Assembly (NCBI RefSeq): GCF_022842375.1
Contig: NZ_JALHPR010000014.1
Coordinates: forward strand, 54,870 to 118,869
DNA: 64,000 nt
Direction: 5' to 3'
Source: Elioraea sp.
GTDB lineage: Bacteria; Pseudomonadota; Alphaproteobacteria; Acetobacterales; Acetobacteraceae
Shown: positions 55,952 through 64,000 of the stretch, piece after piece
How positions within the stretch are numbered: position 1 is the stretch's first letter
Layout: each line of letters begins with the position of its first letter
Program-made: the position numbers and the translations under genes
Notes under the pieces: model-generated
Database searches by the model: none
Seen by the model: the letters and a program-made list of their open reading frames with translations, nothing else
Told to the model about the DNA's origin: nothing

Positions 55952-56488
55952 TCACCGAGGGGTGAGCACCATGATCATCTGGCGGTTTTCCATCCGCGGC
56001 ATCTGCTCGACCTTCGCGACGGGGTCGAGTTCGGCGCGCACGCGCTCCAGCACCTTCATGCCCAGATCGACATGCGCCATCTCGCGGCCACGGAAGCGAA
56101 GCGTGACCTTCACCTTGTCGCCTTCCTCGATGAAACCCTTCATCTGGCGCATCTTCACATCGTAATCATGGTCGTCGATGTTCGGGCGAACCTTGATCTC
56201 CTTGATCTCGACGACCTTCTGCTTCTTCCGAGCCTCGTTCTTCTTCTTCTGCTGCTCGTACTTGAACTTGCCGAAATCGAGGATCTTGCACACCGGCGGG
56301 TCGGCGCCGGGGGAAATCTCGACGAGGTCGAGGCCCTCCTGTGCCGCGCGGTAGAGGGCATCGCGCGTCGTCAGCACACCGATCATCTCGCCATCACTCC
56401 CGATCAGGCGAACCTGGGGAATGCGGATCTCCTCGTTGACGCGCGGGCCCTCTCGGGTCGGCGGCGCCAGGGTGGTCGGACGGGCTAT
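55952..56488 (-). CDS. infC: Translation initiation factor IF-3, with probable AUA start and element-supplied C-terminus
   Basis: A 178-aa IF-3. The N-domain is [20 protein letters not shown] then [16 protein letters not shown]. The linker is Lys-rich ([16 protein letters not shown]) and the C-domain has [18 protein letters not shown] and ends MIMVLTPR. A plain ATG exists only at 56386, which would cut the N-domain. The frame is closed by TGA two codons before an ATA at 56488, which has AGGAGG at an 8-base spacing. Rare start codons are known for infC (AUU in E. coli), so AUA is the likely start. The last codons CTC ACC CCT CGG TGA differ from the displaced original CTG ACG CCG CGC TGA only at synonymous positions. 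Confidence 0.95.
   Translation of the reverse strand: MARPTTLAPPTREGPRVNEEIRIPQVRLIGSDGEMIGVLTTRDALYRAAQEGLDLVEISPGADPPVCKILDFGKFKYEQQKKKNEARKKQKVVEIKEIKVRPNIDDHDYDVKMRQMKGFIEEGDKVKVTLRFRGREMAHVDLGMKVLERVRAELDPVAKVEQMPRMENRQMIMVLTPR
55965..55980. repeat. attR core (direct repeat with 44326-44341), inside the end of infC
   Basis: AGCACCATGATCATCT lies across the infC codons for ATG ATC ATG GTG. Everything to its left, including the final LTPR codons and stop of the present infC, comes from the element. Confidence 0.85.
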
Positions 56489-56496
56489 GGCTCAGG

Positions 56497-56502
56497 CCTC
56501 CT
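56497..56502 (-). promoter_or_regulatory. Strong Shine-Dalgarno sequence of infC
   Basis: AGGAGG on the minus strand, eight bases before the ATA at 56488. Its quality and spacing decide the start, because no ATG, GTG or TTG lies between it and the conserved N-domain. Confidence 0.75.
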
Positions 56503-56533
56503 AGACGTTTCCGGGATAGTGAGTGTGGTTATA

Positions 56534-58492
56534 TCAGGCTGCGGCTTCAACAGCCATCGCGGGCCTCAGGTCGGGCGGTGAGGCCTCGGCGGCCAGCATC
56601 GCCACCGCCTGGTCGAGCGGCAGAACCGTCTGCGCCTCGCCGCCAAGCCGCCTGAGCGCCACCGTCCTCGCCTCCGCCTCCTTGCGACCGACGACGGCGA
56701 TCACGGGCACGTGCGCCACCGAATGCTCGCGGATCTTGGCGTTGATCTTGGTGGTGGAGAGATCGGTCTCGACCACCATGCCGGCGCGCGCGAAGGCCTG
56801 CGCGACCTCCTTCGCATAGCCATCCGCATCAGAGGTGATGGGGGCGACCACCACCTGCAGCGGCGCGAGCCAGAGGGGGAAGCGCCCCGCATACTGCTCG
56901 ATCAGGATGCCGAGGAAACGCTCGAACGATCCAAGGATCGCGCGGTGCAGCATCACCGGCCGCCTGCGCGAGCCATCCGAGGCGACGTAGAGCGCATCGA
57001 GGCGCTCGGGCAGCACGAAATCGACCTGCAGCGTGCCGCACTGCCAGTCACGCCCGATCGCATCGCGCAGCACGAACTCGAGCTTGGGCCCGTAGAATGC
57101 GCCCTCGCCGGGGTTCAGCTCGTATTCGACGCCAGCGGTGCGGCAGGCCTCCTTCAGCGCGCCCTCGGCACGGTCCCACGTCTCGTCGGTGCCGGCACGC
57201 GTGGCGGGGCGGTCGGAGAACTTCACGCGGAAGCTCTCGAAGCCGAAGTCGCGGTAGACGGAGGAGAGCAGGGCCACGAACTGCACCGTCTCCTCGGCGA
57301 TCTGGCTCTCCTCGCAGAAGATATGCGCATCGTCCTGCGTGAAGGCGCGCACGCGCATGATGCCGTGCAGCGCGCCAGATGGCTCGTAGCGGTGGCAGGC
57401 GCCGAACTCCGCAAGCCTGAGCGGCAGGTCGCGGTAGGAGCGGATCGTGGTGTTGAAGATCTGCACGTGGCAGGGGCAGTTCATCGGCTTCAGCGCCAGG
57501 ACGCGGGATTTCTCCTTCTCGTCCTGCACCTCGGCCACGAACATGTGCTCGCGGTACTTCTCCCAGTGGCCGGACGCCTCCCAGAGGCCGCGATCGACCA
57601 GCTGCGGCGTCTTCACCTCCTGGTAGCCGGCGTCGTCGAGGCGGCGGCGCATATAGGCCTCCGACGCGCGATAGAGGCGCCAGCCCTTCGGGTGCCAGAA
57701 CACCGAGCCCACCGCCTCCTCCTGGAGGTGGAACAACCCCATCTCGCGGCCGATGCGGCGATGGTCGCGCTTCTCGGCCTCGGCGATCTGGTGGAGATGG
57801 GCGTCGAGCTCCTTCCGGTCGCGCCAGGCGGTGCCGTAGATGCGCGAGAGCATCGCGTTGCGGTGATCGCCGCGCCAATAGGCGCCGGCCACCTTCATCA
57901 GCTTGAACGCATCGCCGACCTGCGCCGTCGTCGGCATGTGCGGGCCGCGGCAGAGGTCAACCCACTGGCCCTGGCGGTAGAGGGTGATGGTGTCGCCCCG
58001 CGGCAGGTCCTGGATGAGCTCGACCTTGTACTTCTCGCCCTTGGCGGTGAAGAGGTCGATCGCCTCGTGCCGCGTGGTGACGATGCGCTCGAACGCAGCA
58101 CCCCGGCCGATGATCTCGGCCATCTTGGCCTCGATGGCGGGGAAATCCTCGGGCGTGAAGGGCGTGTCGCGGGCGAAGTCGTAATAGAACCCGTTCTCGA
58201 TCGCGGGACCGATCGTCACCTGCGTGCCGGGGAAGAGCTCCTGCACGGCCTCGGCCAGCACGTGGGCGGTGTCGTGGCGGATGAGTTCGAGCGCCTCCGG
58301 GTCGCGGCGGGTGATCAGCCGCACGGCGGCATCGGCCTCGATGGGGCGGGAGAGGTCCCAGAGCGCACCGTCGACCATGACCGCCAGCGCAGCCTTGGCG
58401 AGGCCGGGGCCGATGGACGCAGCGAGCGTCGCACCCGTGACCGGCCCGTCGAAGCGGCGGACTGAACCGTCAGGCAGGGTGAGCGCTGGCAT
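56534..58492 (-). CDS. thrS: Threonine-tRNA ligase
   Basis: A 652-aa class II synthetase. The N-terminal TGS domain is at 1-60 ([17 protein letters not shown]), and the editing domain has [20 protein letters not shown] and HDTAH zinc/editing residues. The catalytic core has [10 protein letters not shown] and RMGACHR-like [20 protein letters not shown] and TQDDAHIF. The anticodon-binding domain is C-terminal, with [19 protein letters not shown]. It lies 45 bp upstream of infC in the same direction, the usual thrS-infC pairing. Confidence 0.97.
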   Translation of the reverse strand: MPALTLPDGSVRRFDGPVTGATLAASIGPGLAKAALAVMVDGALWDLSRPIEADAAVRLITRRDPEALELIRHDTAHVLAEAVQELFPGTQVTIGPAIENGFYYDFARDTPFTPEDFPAIEAKMAEIIGRGAAFERIVTTRHEAIDLFTAKGEKYKVELIQDLPRGDTITLYRQGQWVDLCRGPHMPTTAQVGDAFKLMKVAGAYWRGDHRNAMLSRIYGTAWRDRKELDAHLHQIAEAEKRDHRRIGREMGLFHLQEEAVGSVFWHPKGWRLYRASEAYMRRRLDDAGYQEVKTPQLVDRGLWEASGHWEKYREHMFVAEVQDEKEKSRVLALKPMNCPCHVQIFNTTIRSYRDLPLRLAEFGACHRYEPSGALHGIMRVRAFTQDDAHIFCEESQIAEETVQFVALLSSVYRDFGFESFRVKFSDRPATRAGTDETWDRAEGALKEACRTAGVEYELNPGEGAFYGPKLEFVLRDAIGRDWQCGTLQVDFVLPERLDALYVASDGSRRRPVMLHRAILGSFERFLGILIEQYAGRFPLWLAPLQVVVAPITSDADGYAKEVAQAFARAGMVVETDLSTTKINAKIREHSVAHVPVIAVVGRKEAEARTVALRRLGGEAQTVLPLDQAVAMLAAEASPPDLRPAMAVEAAA

Positions 58493-58561
58493 CGTCGAAC
58501 CTCTGGTCCATCCTCGTGGGGTGGCGAAGCCGGTTGCTATGCGGCCCCTGCCCTGCCGGCG

Positions 58562-59494
58562 TCAAGGCGCGGGGAGGTCCGCGATCACCCCGGCGGGGGC
58601 GAGGGCGCGCAGGTCGGCCACGCGCAGGACGCGCACGTTCGCCCCCGTCCCGCGCGGCGCGCACAGCGCCGGATCGCTGTCGCCGCTGAAGAGGACGAGC
58701 GATGGCGTGCCCATGGCGGCGACGAGGTGCATCGGCCCCGTGTCGTTGCCGACGGCGAGTGCCGCACCCGCCGCGATGGCCGCGATGTCGGCGATCGCCG
58801 TCCGGCCGGTGAGGTCGATGGCGCCGGGACAGGCAGCGCGGATCGCGGCCGCGAGCGGCGCCTCACCGGCCGTGCCCAGGATGACGGGGGTAAGGCCCTG
58901 GCCGGCCAGGTGCGCCGCGAGCGCGCCATAGGCCTCGGCCGGCCAGCGCTTGGCCGGGCGGTGCGGCGCGGCACCGGGAACGAGCACGGCATAGCGCGGT
59001 GGAAGGCCGAACCGCGCGATGTCGCCTGCGAGCCAGCCGAGATCGGGCGGCGGAAACGCCGCGATGCCGGCTGCCGCAAGCTGCTCGCGCTGGCGGTCCA
59101 TCGTGTGCATCGCGTCGCGGGCCGGGTTCGCATGCGGGTGCGAGCCGCCGGGGGCGATGCCGCTCCACTCCGGCCGCGCGCCGTGCACGCGCATGGTGAG
59201 GAAGAGGCGCGAGGAACGGTCGGACGTCTGCAGGTCGTAGACGCGGGCGTATCCCCCCGCAGCCAGGCGCCGCCCGAGCGCCCGCCAGGCGAGAAGGTTC
59301 CACCAGGGCGGCCGGTCATCGACCATGACGGCATCGAACCACGGCGCCTTCGCCATCAGCCCGGCGAAGGGCTTCGTCGTCAGCAGCGTGATCGCCGCCC
59401 CGAGGTGGTGCGCGCGGATCGCGGCGAACGGCCCGAATGCCTGCACGAGATCGCCCAGCGCGCCATGCTTGATCACGAGAATGGGGGCGGTCAC
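58562..59494 (-). CDS. Glycosyltransferase family 9 (heptosyltransferase-like)
   Basis: A 310-aa GT-B transferase of the ADP-heptose:LPS type. The N-terminus APILVIKHGALGDLVQAFGP and the C-domain GNDTGPMHLVAAMGTPSL, with LFSGDSDPALCAP, are characteristic. Donor-binding PGAAPHRPAKRWPAEAYGAL lies between. It would add a heptose-like sugar to the LPS core. The start is a GTG at 59494 overlapping the upstream stop (GTGA); the upstream extension would be Cys/Arg-rich and inside the neighbour. Confidence 0.9.
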   Translation of the reverse strand: MTAPILVIKHGALGDLVQAFGPFAAIRAHHLGAAITLLTTKPFAGLMAKAPWFDAVMVDDRPPWWNLLAWRALGRRLAAGGYARVYDLQTSDRSSRLFLTMRVHGARPEWSGIAPGGSHPHANPARDAMHTMDRQREQLAAAGIAAFPPPDLGWLAGDIARFGLPPRYAVLVPGAAPHRPAKRWPAEAYGALAAHLAGQGLTPVILGTAGEAPLAAAIRAACPGAIDLTGRTAIADIAAIAAGAALAVGNDTGPMHLVAAMGTPSLVLFSGDSDPALCAPRGTGANVRVLRVADLRALAPAGVIADLPAP

Positions 59495-60639
59495 GCCGCC
59501 TCCCCTGCAAGCACCTCGCGATACACATCCAGCGTCGCGGCACACATCAGCGGCGTGGTGTAGCGCGCAAGAACCGAGGCGCGGGAGCGTTCGGCCAGTG
59601 CCGCGCGCTCCTCCGCCCCGAGGGCCAGCACCGCGTCGAGCCGTGCGGCAAGGGCCTGCGCATCGCCTGGCGGCACGAGCCAGCCCGTCACCCCATCCTC
59701 GACCGTCTCTGCCGCCCCGCCGTGGTTCGTCGCAACCACTGGCCTGCCCATCGCCTGGCCCTCGACCACGACGCGGCCGAACGCTTCCGGGTCGGTCGAG
59801 GCGCTGACCACCGCATCGGCGAGCATCAGCCCTGCCGGGATGTCGGCGCAGTCACCGGCCAGCCTGATCCTCTCCGCGACGCCGCGCGCCTGGGCGAGGG
59901 ACAGAAGCTCATCGCGATACCCCTCCCGCCCCTGCGCATCGCCGACAAGAACCGCCACCGCATCGCGCTGCTGCATCAGCGCCAGCGCCTCGATCAGCAC
60001 GGCCTGGCCTTTCCAGCGCGTCAGCCGGCCCGGCAGCACCACGATGGGCGCGCCATCCGGCAGGCGCCAGGCTTCCGCCAGGCGCCGCATCCTGTCGCCC
60101 TGCACCATGGCCGGATCGAAGCGCAGCGGGTCGACCCCGCGCGGGATCACGCGCACGCGGGCAGGGTCGGTGCCGTGGCGGGCGATCAGGTGGCGGGCGA
60201 TGAAATGGCTGATCGCGATCACCCGCACGCCCGACGCCATCACCGCGTTGTAGGCGCGCTTGCCGGGGAAGCCCTCGTTGTAGGTGCCGTGATAGGTGGT
60301 CATGAACGCAGCCCCCGTGCGGCGGGCGGCGAGCCTCGCACTCCAGGCCGGCGCGCGGCTCCGCGCATGCAGGACGGCGATACCCTCGGCGTGCACGAGG
60401 TCGGCCAGCTTCCCTGCATTCCGCCACATCACCAGCGGGTCCTTGGACGCGAGGGGGAGCTGGACGTGGGTGCCGCCGGCGCGGGCGATCTCACCCGTCA
60501 ACCGCCCGCCGGCGGAGGCAACGAAGGCGCGGAACCCGGCTGCGGCCAGCGCCGCGGTCACCTCGATCGTGCCACGCTCAACCCCGCCGGTGTCGAGCGC
60601 GGGAAGAACCTGAAGGATCGCGGGGGCTGGGGAGGACAT
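59491..60639 (-). CDS. Glycosyltransferase family 4 protein
   Basis: A 382-aa GT-B transferase. The N-domain has LQVLPALDTGGVERGTIEV and HARSRAPAWSARLAARRTG, then TTYHGTYNEGFPGKRAYN. The C-domain has VLPGRLTRWKGQAVLIEAL and the donor-binding segment DPEAFGRVVVEGQAMGRPVV. The GGVERG start is common in GT4 enzymes of LPS core loci. The ATG at 60639 has GGGGAGGAC before it. It is translationally coupled with the GT9 gene downstream. Confidence 0.9.
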   Translation of the reverse strand: MSSPAPAILQVLPALDTGGVERGTIEVTAALAAAGFRAFVASAGGRLTGEIARAGGTHVQLPLASKDPLVMWRNAGKLADLVHAEGIAVLHARSRAPAWSARLAARRTGAAFMTTYHGTYNEGFPGKRAYNAVMASGVRVIAISHFIARHLIARHGTDPARVRVIPRGVDPLRFDPAMVQGDRMRRLAEAWRLPDGAPIVVLPGRLTRWKGQAVLIEALALMQQRDAVAVLVGDAQGREGYRDELLSLAQARGVAERIRLAGDCADIPAGLMLADAVVSASTDPEAFGRVVVEGQAMGRPVVATNHGGAAETVEDGVTGWLVPPGDAQALAARLDAVLALGAEERAALAERSRASVLARYTTPLMCAATLDVYREVLAGEAA

Positions 60640-60688
60640 GCGCCGCGCGCTATAGCACCGGGCGGAGCGAAGGGGGAGAACGCCATCC

Positions 60689-61438
60689 ATGCAGCCCGCC
60701 ATCCACAGCGGCCCGAACGGGGCCATCGCCTACGAGAGGCTCGCCGGGCACGGCCCCACCGTCGTGTTCCTCGGCGGGCTCAGGAGCGACATGACGGGAA
60801 CGAAGGCGTCGTTCCTGCGCGACTGGTGCACTGCGCGCGGGCAAGCCTTCCTCCGCTTCGACTACACCGGCCACGGCGCCTCGGAAGGCCGGTTCGAGGA
60901 GGGCTCGATCGGTGCCTGGGCGGCCGATGCGCTCTCCGTCATCGGCGCCGTCACGACGGGGAGGCTCATCCTCGTCGGCTCCTCCATGGGCGGGTGGGTG
61001 ATGCTCGAGGCGGCACTGGCCATCCCCGATCGCGTCGCCGCACTGGTCGGCATCGCCGCGGCACCGGACTTCACCGAGGAGCTGATGTGGGACAGCTTCG
61101 ACGATGACCAGCGCGAGGCGCTCGCGCGCGACGGGATCGTGACGCTGCCGAACCCCTACGACCCGGCGGGCTACCCCATCGGCCGCGCGCTGATCGAGGA
61201 TGGGCGCACGCGGCTGAGGCTTCGCCGCACCATTCCGCTCACCTGCCCCGCCCGGCTGCTCCACGGCCAGCGTGACGCCGAGGTGCCGTGGGACACCTCG
61301 CTGCGCCTGGCCGAGCGGCTGGCTGGGGAGGATGTCGCCGTCACCCTCATCAAGGATGGCGACCACCGCCTCTCGCGCGAGGCCGATCTCGCGCTGCTGG
61401 CGCAGACGCTCTCAACGCTCGGCGAGGATCGCCCGTAG
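60689..61438 (+). CDS. Alpha/beta hydrolase
   Basis: A 249-aa hydrolase with the nucleophile elbow LVGSSMGGWVML (Ser in GSSMG) after a RFDYTGHGASEG loop. An Asp after HGQRDAEVPWDTSLRLAE and a His in KDGDHRLSR complete a likely Ser-Asp-His triad. It resembles small esterases/thioesterases. The ATG at 60689 has AGGGGGAG upstream. It is divergent from the GT4 gene with only about 50 bp between, and its end overlaps the convergent epimerase gene by 27 bp. The substrate is unknown. Confidence 0.85.
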   Translation: MQPAIHSGPNGAIAYERLAGHGPTVVFLGGLRSDMTGTKASFLRDWCTARGQAFLRFDYTGHGASEGRFEEGSIGAWAADALSVIGAVTTGRLILVGSSMGGWVMLEAALAIPDRVAALVGIAAAPDFTEELMWDSFDDDQREALARDGIVTLPNPYDPAGYPIGRALIEDGRTRLRLRRTIPLTCPARLLHGQRDAEVPWDTSLRLAERLAGEDVAVTLIKDGDHRLSREADLALLAQTLSTLGEDRP

Positions 61439-62278
61439 CCCCTCGCGATAGCTCGGGCAGCGCAGCGCCCAGCCGGTCGCTGCCTTCGAGAGCGCGTTTG
61501 AGACCTTCCGGTTCTCCGACCAGAAGGAGAGCGCCATGGGCGACATGGCGGCCTGCGCGGCGTCGAAGTCGATGGCCGGCGGCGCGGCGATGCCGAGCAG
61601 CCGCGCGGCCTCCTCCACCACGTCTGACGCCGGTGCCGGCGTGTCGTCGACGCCGTTCAGCACCCGCACCGGCACGGCCGGCGGGCGGGCGATCGCTGCC
61701 GTGACGAGGCCGGCGATGTCGGCGACATGGATGCGGCTGAAGCTGTGGCCAGGCTTGGCGATGCGCCGTGCCGTGCCGGCGCGGAGGTCATCGAACGGGC
61801 TCCGCCCAGGGCCGTAGATGCCACCCAGGCGGATGACGTCGAGCGCTCCCCCCGCCTCGCCTGCCGCCTCCGCCCAGGCGCGCTCGGCCGCGAGGCGGCG
61901 GATGCTGCGCGACTGGCCGGGGGCAGGTGCGGTCGTCTCGTCCACCCACGCCCCGCCGCGATCGCCATAGACCCCGGTGGTCGAGAGATAGCCGACCCAG
62001 CGCAGGGCCTTCGCCCCGACGATCGCCGCGCGATGGACGGCAAGCACGGGGTCGCCTCCCTCGTCGGACGGTGCGGCGGTGGCGACGAGGTGCGTCGCCT
62101 CGCCAATCGGGGGCGCGTCGAAGCCGGCGATGCCGAAGCCATCGCGCGCGAGGGATGCCGCCGCGGCACCGGCGGGATCGCGGGTGACGATCGTCACATC
62201 GGCGCCCCGTGACGCCGCCTCGCGGGCGATCGCCCTGCCGCTGTAGCCGAGCCCGAACACGAGCAACCGTACCGTCAT
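61412..62278 (-). CDS. NAD-dependent epimerase/dehydratase family protein (YeeZ-like)
   Basis: A 288-aa Rossmann-fold protein of the extended SDR type. It starts LLVFGLGYSGRAIAREAASR (glycine-rich loop GxGYSG) and has GYLSTTGVYGDRGGAWVDET around the catalytic Thr/Tyr region. RIHVADIAGLVTAAIARP is a segment seen in many epimerase-family members. The catalytic Lys of YxxxK is not obvious, so it may not be a standard epimerase. It overlaps the hydrolase gene end to end by 27 bp. No substrate is assigned. Confidence 0.82.
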   Translation of the reverse strand: MTVRLLVFGLGYSGRAIAREAASRGADVTIVTRDPAGAAAASLARDGFGIAGFDAPPIGEATHLVATAAPSDEGGDPVLAVHRAAIVGAKALRWVGYLSTTGVYGDRGGAWVDETTAPAPGQSRSIRRLAAERAWAEAAGEAGGALDVIRLGGIYGPGRSPFDDLRAGTARRIAKPGHSFSRIHVADIAGLVTAAIARPPAVPVRVLNGVDDTPAPASDVVEEAARLLGIAAPPAIDFDAAQAAMSPMALSFWSENRKVSNALSKAATGWALRCPSYREGLRAILAER

Positions 62279-62386
62279 GTATTTCCCCTGACCGGCGCAC
62301 CTGGGCCGTGATGGCGCTGCCTCTCCATGGCCGCGTTTCCCGGCTACACTCTCATCTGGTGTGAACCCCCAGGATCATGGAGTGCG

Positions 62387-63361
62387 GTGGCGGTGTCGAG
62401 GGCCGCGGTTGCTGTGATGGTGATGCTCGCACTCGGCGCTGCCTCTGCTGCCGGGTTCTGGTTCCTCGGGACCGAGGATCCGGAACCAGTGAGGCGCGAG
62501 GCCGCACCGGACGCGCGCCCTCCCCAGACGTCGGGCATCGCCGTCCCGCCGCCGCCACGCCCGGCACCGGCCGACGTCGAGCGGGCCGAGAACGACGCCT
62601 ATGACCGCTGCATGGCGCTCGCGATGACGAACCCAGAGGCCGCAGTTGCCGAGGCAGCGCGCTGGCGCCAGCGCGGCGGCGCCGATGCGGCGCTGCATTG
62701 CGAAGCCATTGCCAGGCTGCGGGCCGGCGACGGCACGGGCGCTGCCGCACAACTCGAGCAGCTCGGCCGTGACGGATTCGCGCCCCGCGAGGCGCGCGCC
62801 TCGCTACTCGCCCAGGCAGGCCAGATCTGGCTCGAGGCGGGCGACCTCGACCGCGCCTACGGCGCTGCCACCCTCGCCCTCGTCCTCCGCCCCGAGGAGC
62901 CTGACCTGCTGACCGACCGCGCCGTGATCGCCGCCTCGGCCGGGCGGTTCGAGGAGGCGATCGAGGACCTGACGCGGGTGATCGACCTTCGCCCCTTCCG
63001 CGCCGAGGCCTATGTGCTGCGTGCCTCGGCCTGGCGGCAGGCTGGCCAGCCGGCGCTGTCGCGTGACGACCTGGTGCGCGCCCTCGCGCGCGACCCGGAG
63101 AACCAGGAGGCCTGGCTCGAAAGCGGCTTCCTCCGGCGCGATGCCGCCGATGCGCGCGGGGCAAGGGCCGATTGGGAGCGCACCGTCAGGATCGCGCCTG
63201 ACACGGCGACGGCAGCGCTCGCGGCACGCAACATCGTGCTGCTCGACGTGATGCCGACTGTCATTCCGGAGAACGCGCTGCGCCTTCCCGGCGCAGAGGC
63301 GCAACCGCCGCTGCCCCCGCCAGCACCGCCACGCGCGCCGCCGCGCCAGCAGCCGCGCTGA
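62387..63361 (+). CDS. Tetratricopeptide-repeat protein with N-terminal membrane anchor
   Basis: A 324-aa protein. The start used is the GTG at 62387, preceded by GGAG; an ATG at 62327 is an alternative without a ribosome site. One membrane helix (AAVAVMVMLALGAASAAGFW) is followed by a Pro-rich spacer (ending VPPPPRPAPADV). Several TPR-like helix pairs follow: AGQIWLEAGDLDRAYGAATL, AGRFEEAIEDLTRVIDLRPF and AGQPALSRDDLVRALARDPE are clear. It ends in a Pro/Arg-rich tail. It would present a TPR platform at the membrane surface. The partner is unknown. Confidence 0.8.
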   Translation: MAVSRAAVAVMVMLALGAASAAGFWFLGTEDPEPVRREAAPDARPPQTSGIAVPPPPRPAPADVERAENDAYDRCMALAMTNPEAAVAEAARWRQRGGADAALHCEAIARLRAGDGTGAAAQLEQLGRDGFAPREARASLLAQAGQIWLEAGDLDRAYGAATLALVLRPEEPDLLTDRAVIAASAGRFEEAIEDLTRVIDLRPFRAEAYVLRASAWRQAGQPALSRDDLVRALARDPENQEAWLESGFLRRDAADARGARADWERTVRIAPDTATAALAARNIVLLDVMPTVIPENALRLPGAEAQPPLPPPAPPRAPPRQQPR

Positions 63362-63377
63362 GGCTCCGCGCTGAGGC

Positions 63378-64000
63378 TCAGGGGGCGGAAAGCCCCGCGC
63401 CCAGGCCGCCCTGATACCCCCGCTTCACCGCTGCCTGCGCCCCGGCCGACCAGGCCGCGACGCGGTCTGCCGGCACCGTGACGAAGGCGTACTCGACCTC
63501 CATCATGTTGCGGCTGTCACCCAGCGCATGCAGCGAGGAGATGACGGCACCAGCGGGCAGCACGCGGGCGAAGGCGGTGGCACCGACCTCGCGCCGGCGC
63601 ACCTGCCAGCAATCGAGGAAAAGGCCAGCGGTGCTGACGATGCCGCGCGCGACGGAGCCTTCGGGCCGGCATGCGGTGGGCGCACTCCACCCCGAGATCT
63701 CGCCGCCATTGTCGGTCGCCGTTACCCTGATGGCGGCAACCGCGCGGCCGGCCTGTTCCTGGACGAAGATCACGTTCTGCACCGGGAAGATCTGCCGGAA
63801 GCCTGAGCCGAGCGTCGGGTCGGATTGCTCGGTCCAGCGCGCCGCCTCGCGCCAGGGGCCTGCGGGAAGCGGGATCTGGCGTGTCAGCACGCGCACCACC
63901 TCGCCCGTGCCGGCGAAACGCTCCGGCACTGCCGGTGCCGCCGGGGGCGGCGGCGGCCGTGCGGCGGCCTGTCGTTGCGGCGCTGGAGTGGCGGGCGGCG
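63378..64000 (-). CDS. Partial gene, protein of unknown function
   Basis: The reading frame is open to the window edge, so the N-terminus lies outside. A GTG at 63929 is possible, but upstream codons form a Pro/Ala/Arg-rich stretch (RPPPPPAAPAVPERF) that looks like a linker, so a longer protein is more likely. The visible domain has FPVQNVIFVQEQAGRAVAAI, IVSTAGLFLDCWQVRRREVG and GDSRNMMEVEYAFVTVPADR. I do not recognise the family. The gene is 17 bp from the convergent TPR gene. Confidence 0.65.
   Translation of the reverse strand, partial: PPATPAPQRQAAARPPPPPAAPAVPERFAGTGEVVRVLTRQIPLPAGPWREAARWTEQSDPTLGSGFRQIFPVQNVIFVQEQAGRAVAAIRVTATDNGGEISGWSAPTACRPEGSVARGIVSTAGLFLDCWQVRRREVGATAFARVLPAGAVISSLHALGDSRNMMEVEYAFVTVPADRVAAWSAGAQAAVKRGYQGGLGAGLSAP

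Larger units (their letters stand above)
44326..55980 (+). mobile_element. Integrated phage-satellite-like element inserted in the 3' end of infC
   Basis: An 11.64-kb segment bounded by the direct repeat AGCACCATGATCATCT (44326-44341 and 55965-55980; extended match 20/22). The gene set is a tyrosine integrase, four or five unknown proteins, a Bbp19-like protein, a scaffold-like protein, an AlpA-like HTH protein, a DUF927-type ATPase and a large virion-type protein, all on the plus strand. It supplies the last infC codons. I recognised no terminase, portal, major capsid, tail or lysis gene. It is best read as a satellite or a reduced prophage; the choice is inference. Confidence 0.85.

Noticed and set aside
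55606..55965. Open frames (119 and 188 codons) in the right noncoding region running into the end of infC
   Set aside because: No ribosome site, Arg/Gly/Cys-rich composition, and they overlap infC in the antisense direction.
61412..61438. 27-bp overlap of two convergent genes as a sign of misannotation
   Set aside because: Both products keep family-typical C-termini; similar convergent overlaps occur at 1498-1520 and 21028-21038 in this compact genome.

Overview
The window is GC-rich, densely packed and proteobacterial. The gene order ffh-rpsP-rimM-trmD-rplS-leuC-leuD-leuB, the leucine-degradation genes, and many TRAP and branched-chain amino acid type transporters fit an alphaproteobacterium, probably Rhodospirillales/Acetobacteraceae. 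That placement is inferred from gene content and composition, not from a database search.

Layout. (1) 1-14.5 kb: a thiolase end and an acyl-CoA dehydrogenase on the plus strand converge on a long minus-strand operon. The operon runs livG, an AMP-dependent acyl-CoA synthetase, livH, livM, a binding protein, livF, a phenylacetate-CoA-ligase-like enzyme, isovaleryl-CoA dehydrogenase, mccB and mccA. This couples ABC uptake of an acid to CoA activation and leucine/isovalerate breakdown. (2) 14.6-22.3 kb: an FAD amine oxidase sits divergently from a GntR/FadR-type regulator, which is followed by a TRAP transporter (DctP-DctQ-DctM), an RpiB/LacAB-type isomerase and an SDR dehydrogenase, with an MFS transporter convergent. 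This looks like a regulated sugar or sugar-acid catabolic unit of unknown substrate. (3) 22.4-34.6 kb: a surface-polysaccharide locus with two multi-spanning DUF6311-like proteins at its ends, a GT39-like enzyme, a YdcF protein, two GT2 and two GT4 glycosyltransferases, a flippase and an initiating sugar transferase. (4) 34.6-44.3 kb: a methyltransferase, tRNA-Arg(ACG), leuBDC, the rplS-trmD-rimM-rpsP-ffh translation/SRP cluster, an FMN-binding-type protein and an M48 lipoprotein protease. (5) 44.3-56.0 kb: an integrated element. (6) 56.0-64 kb: infC, thrS, two glycosyltransferases, an alpha/beta hydrolase, an NAD-dependent epimerase-like protein, a TPR protein and a partial gene.

The most notable object is the element at about 44,326-55,980. 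It is inserted in the last codons of infC (IF-3). A 16-bp direct repeat bounds it. The displaced original infC tail (...IMVLTPR-stop) is still readable at the left end. The element carries its own tail with the same amino acids but four synonymous third-position changes, so it restores IF-3. It encodes a tyrosine integrase, an AlpA/MerR-like protein, a DUF927-type primase-helicase-like ATPase and a few phage-virion-like proteins: a Bbp19-like protein, a possible scaffold, a related protein sharing its C-terminal domain, and a large internal-virion-type protein. I recognise no terminase, portal, major capsid or tail gene. Mirror-placed arrays of an 8-bp repeat (GTGCCCCA/TGGGGCAC) lie 325-455 bp inside each end, and one of them brackets an AT-rich patch. 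My reading is a phage-satellite-like element, with a decayed podovirus prophage as the main alternative.

Other points: infC appears to start with AUA behind a strong Shine-Dalgarno sequence, and the GntR-type gene has a perfect FadR-type operator overlapping its own start codon.
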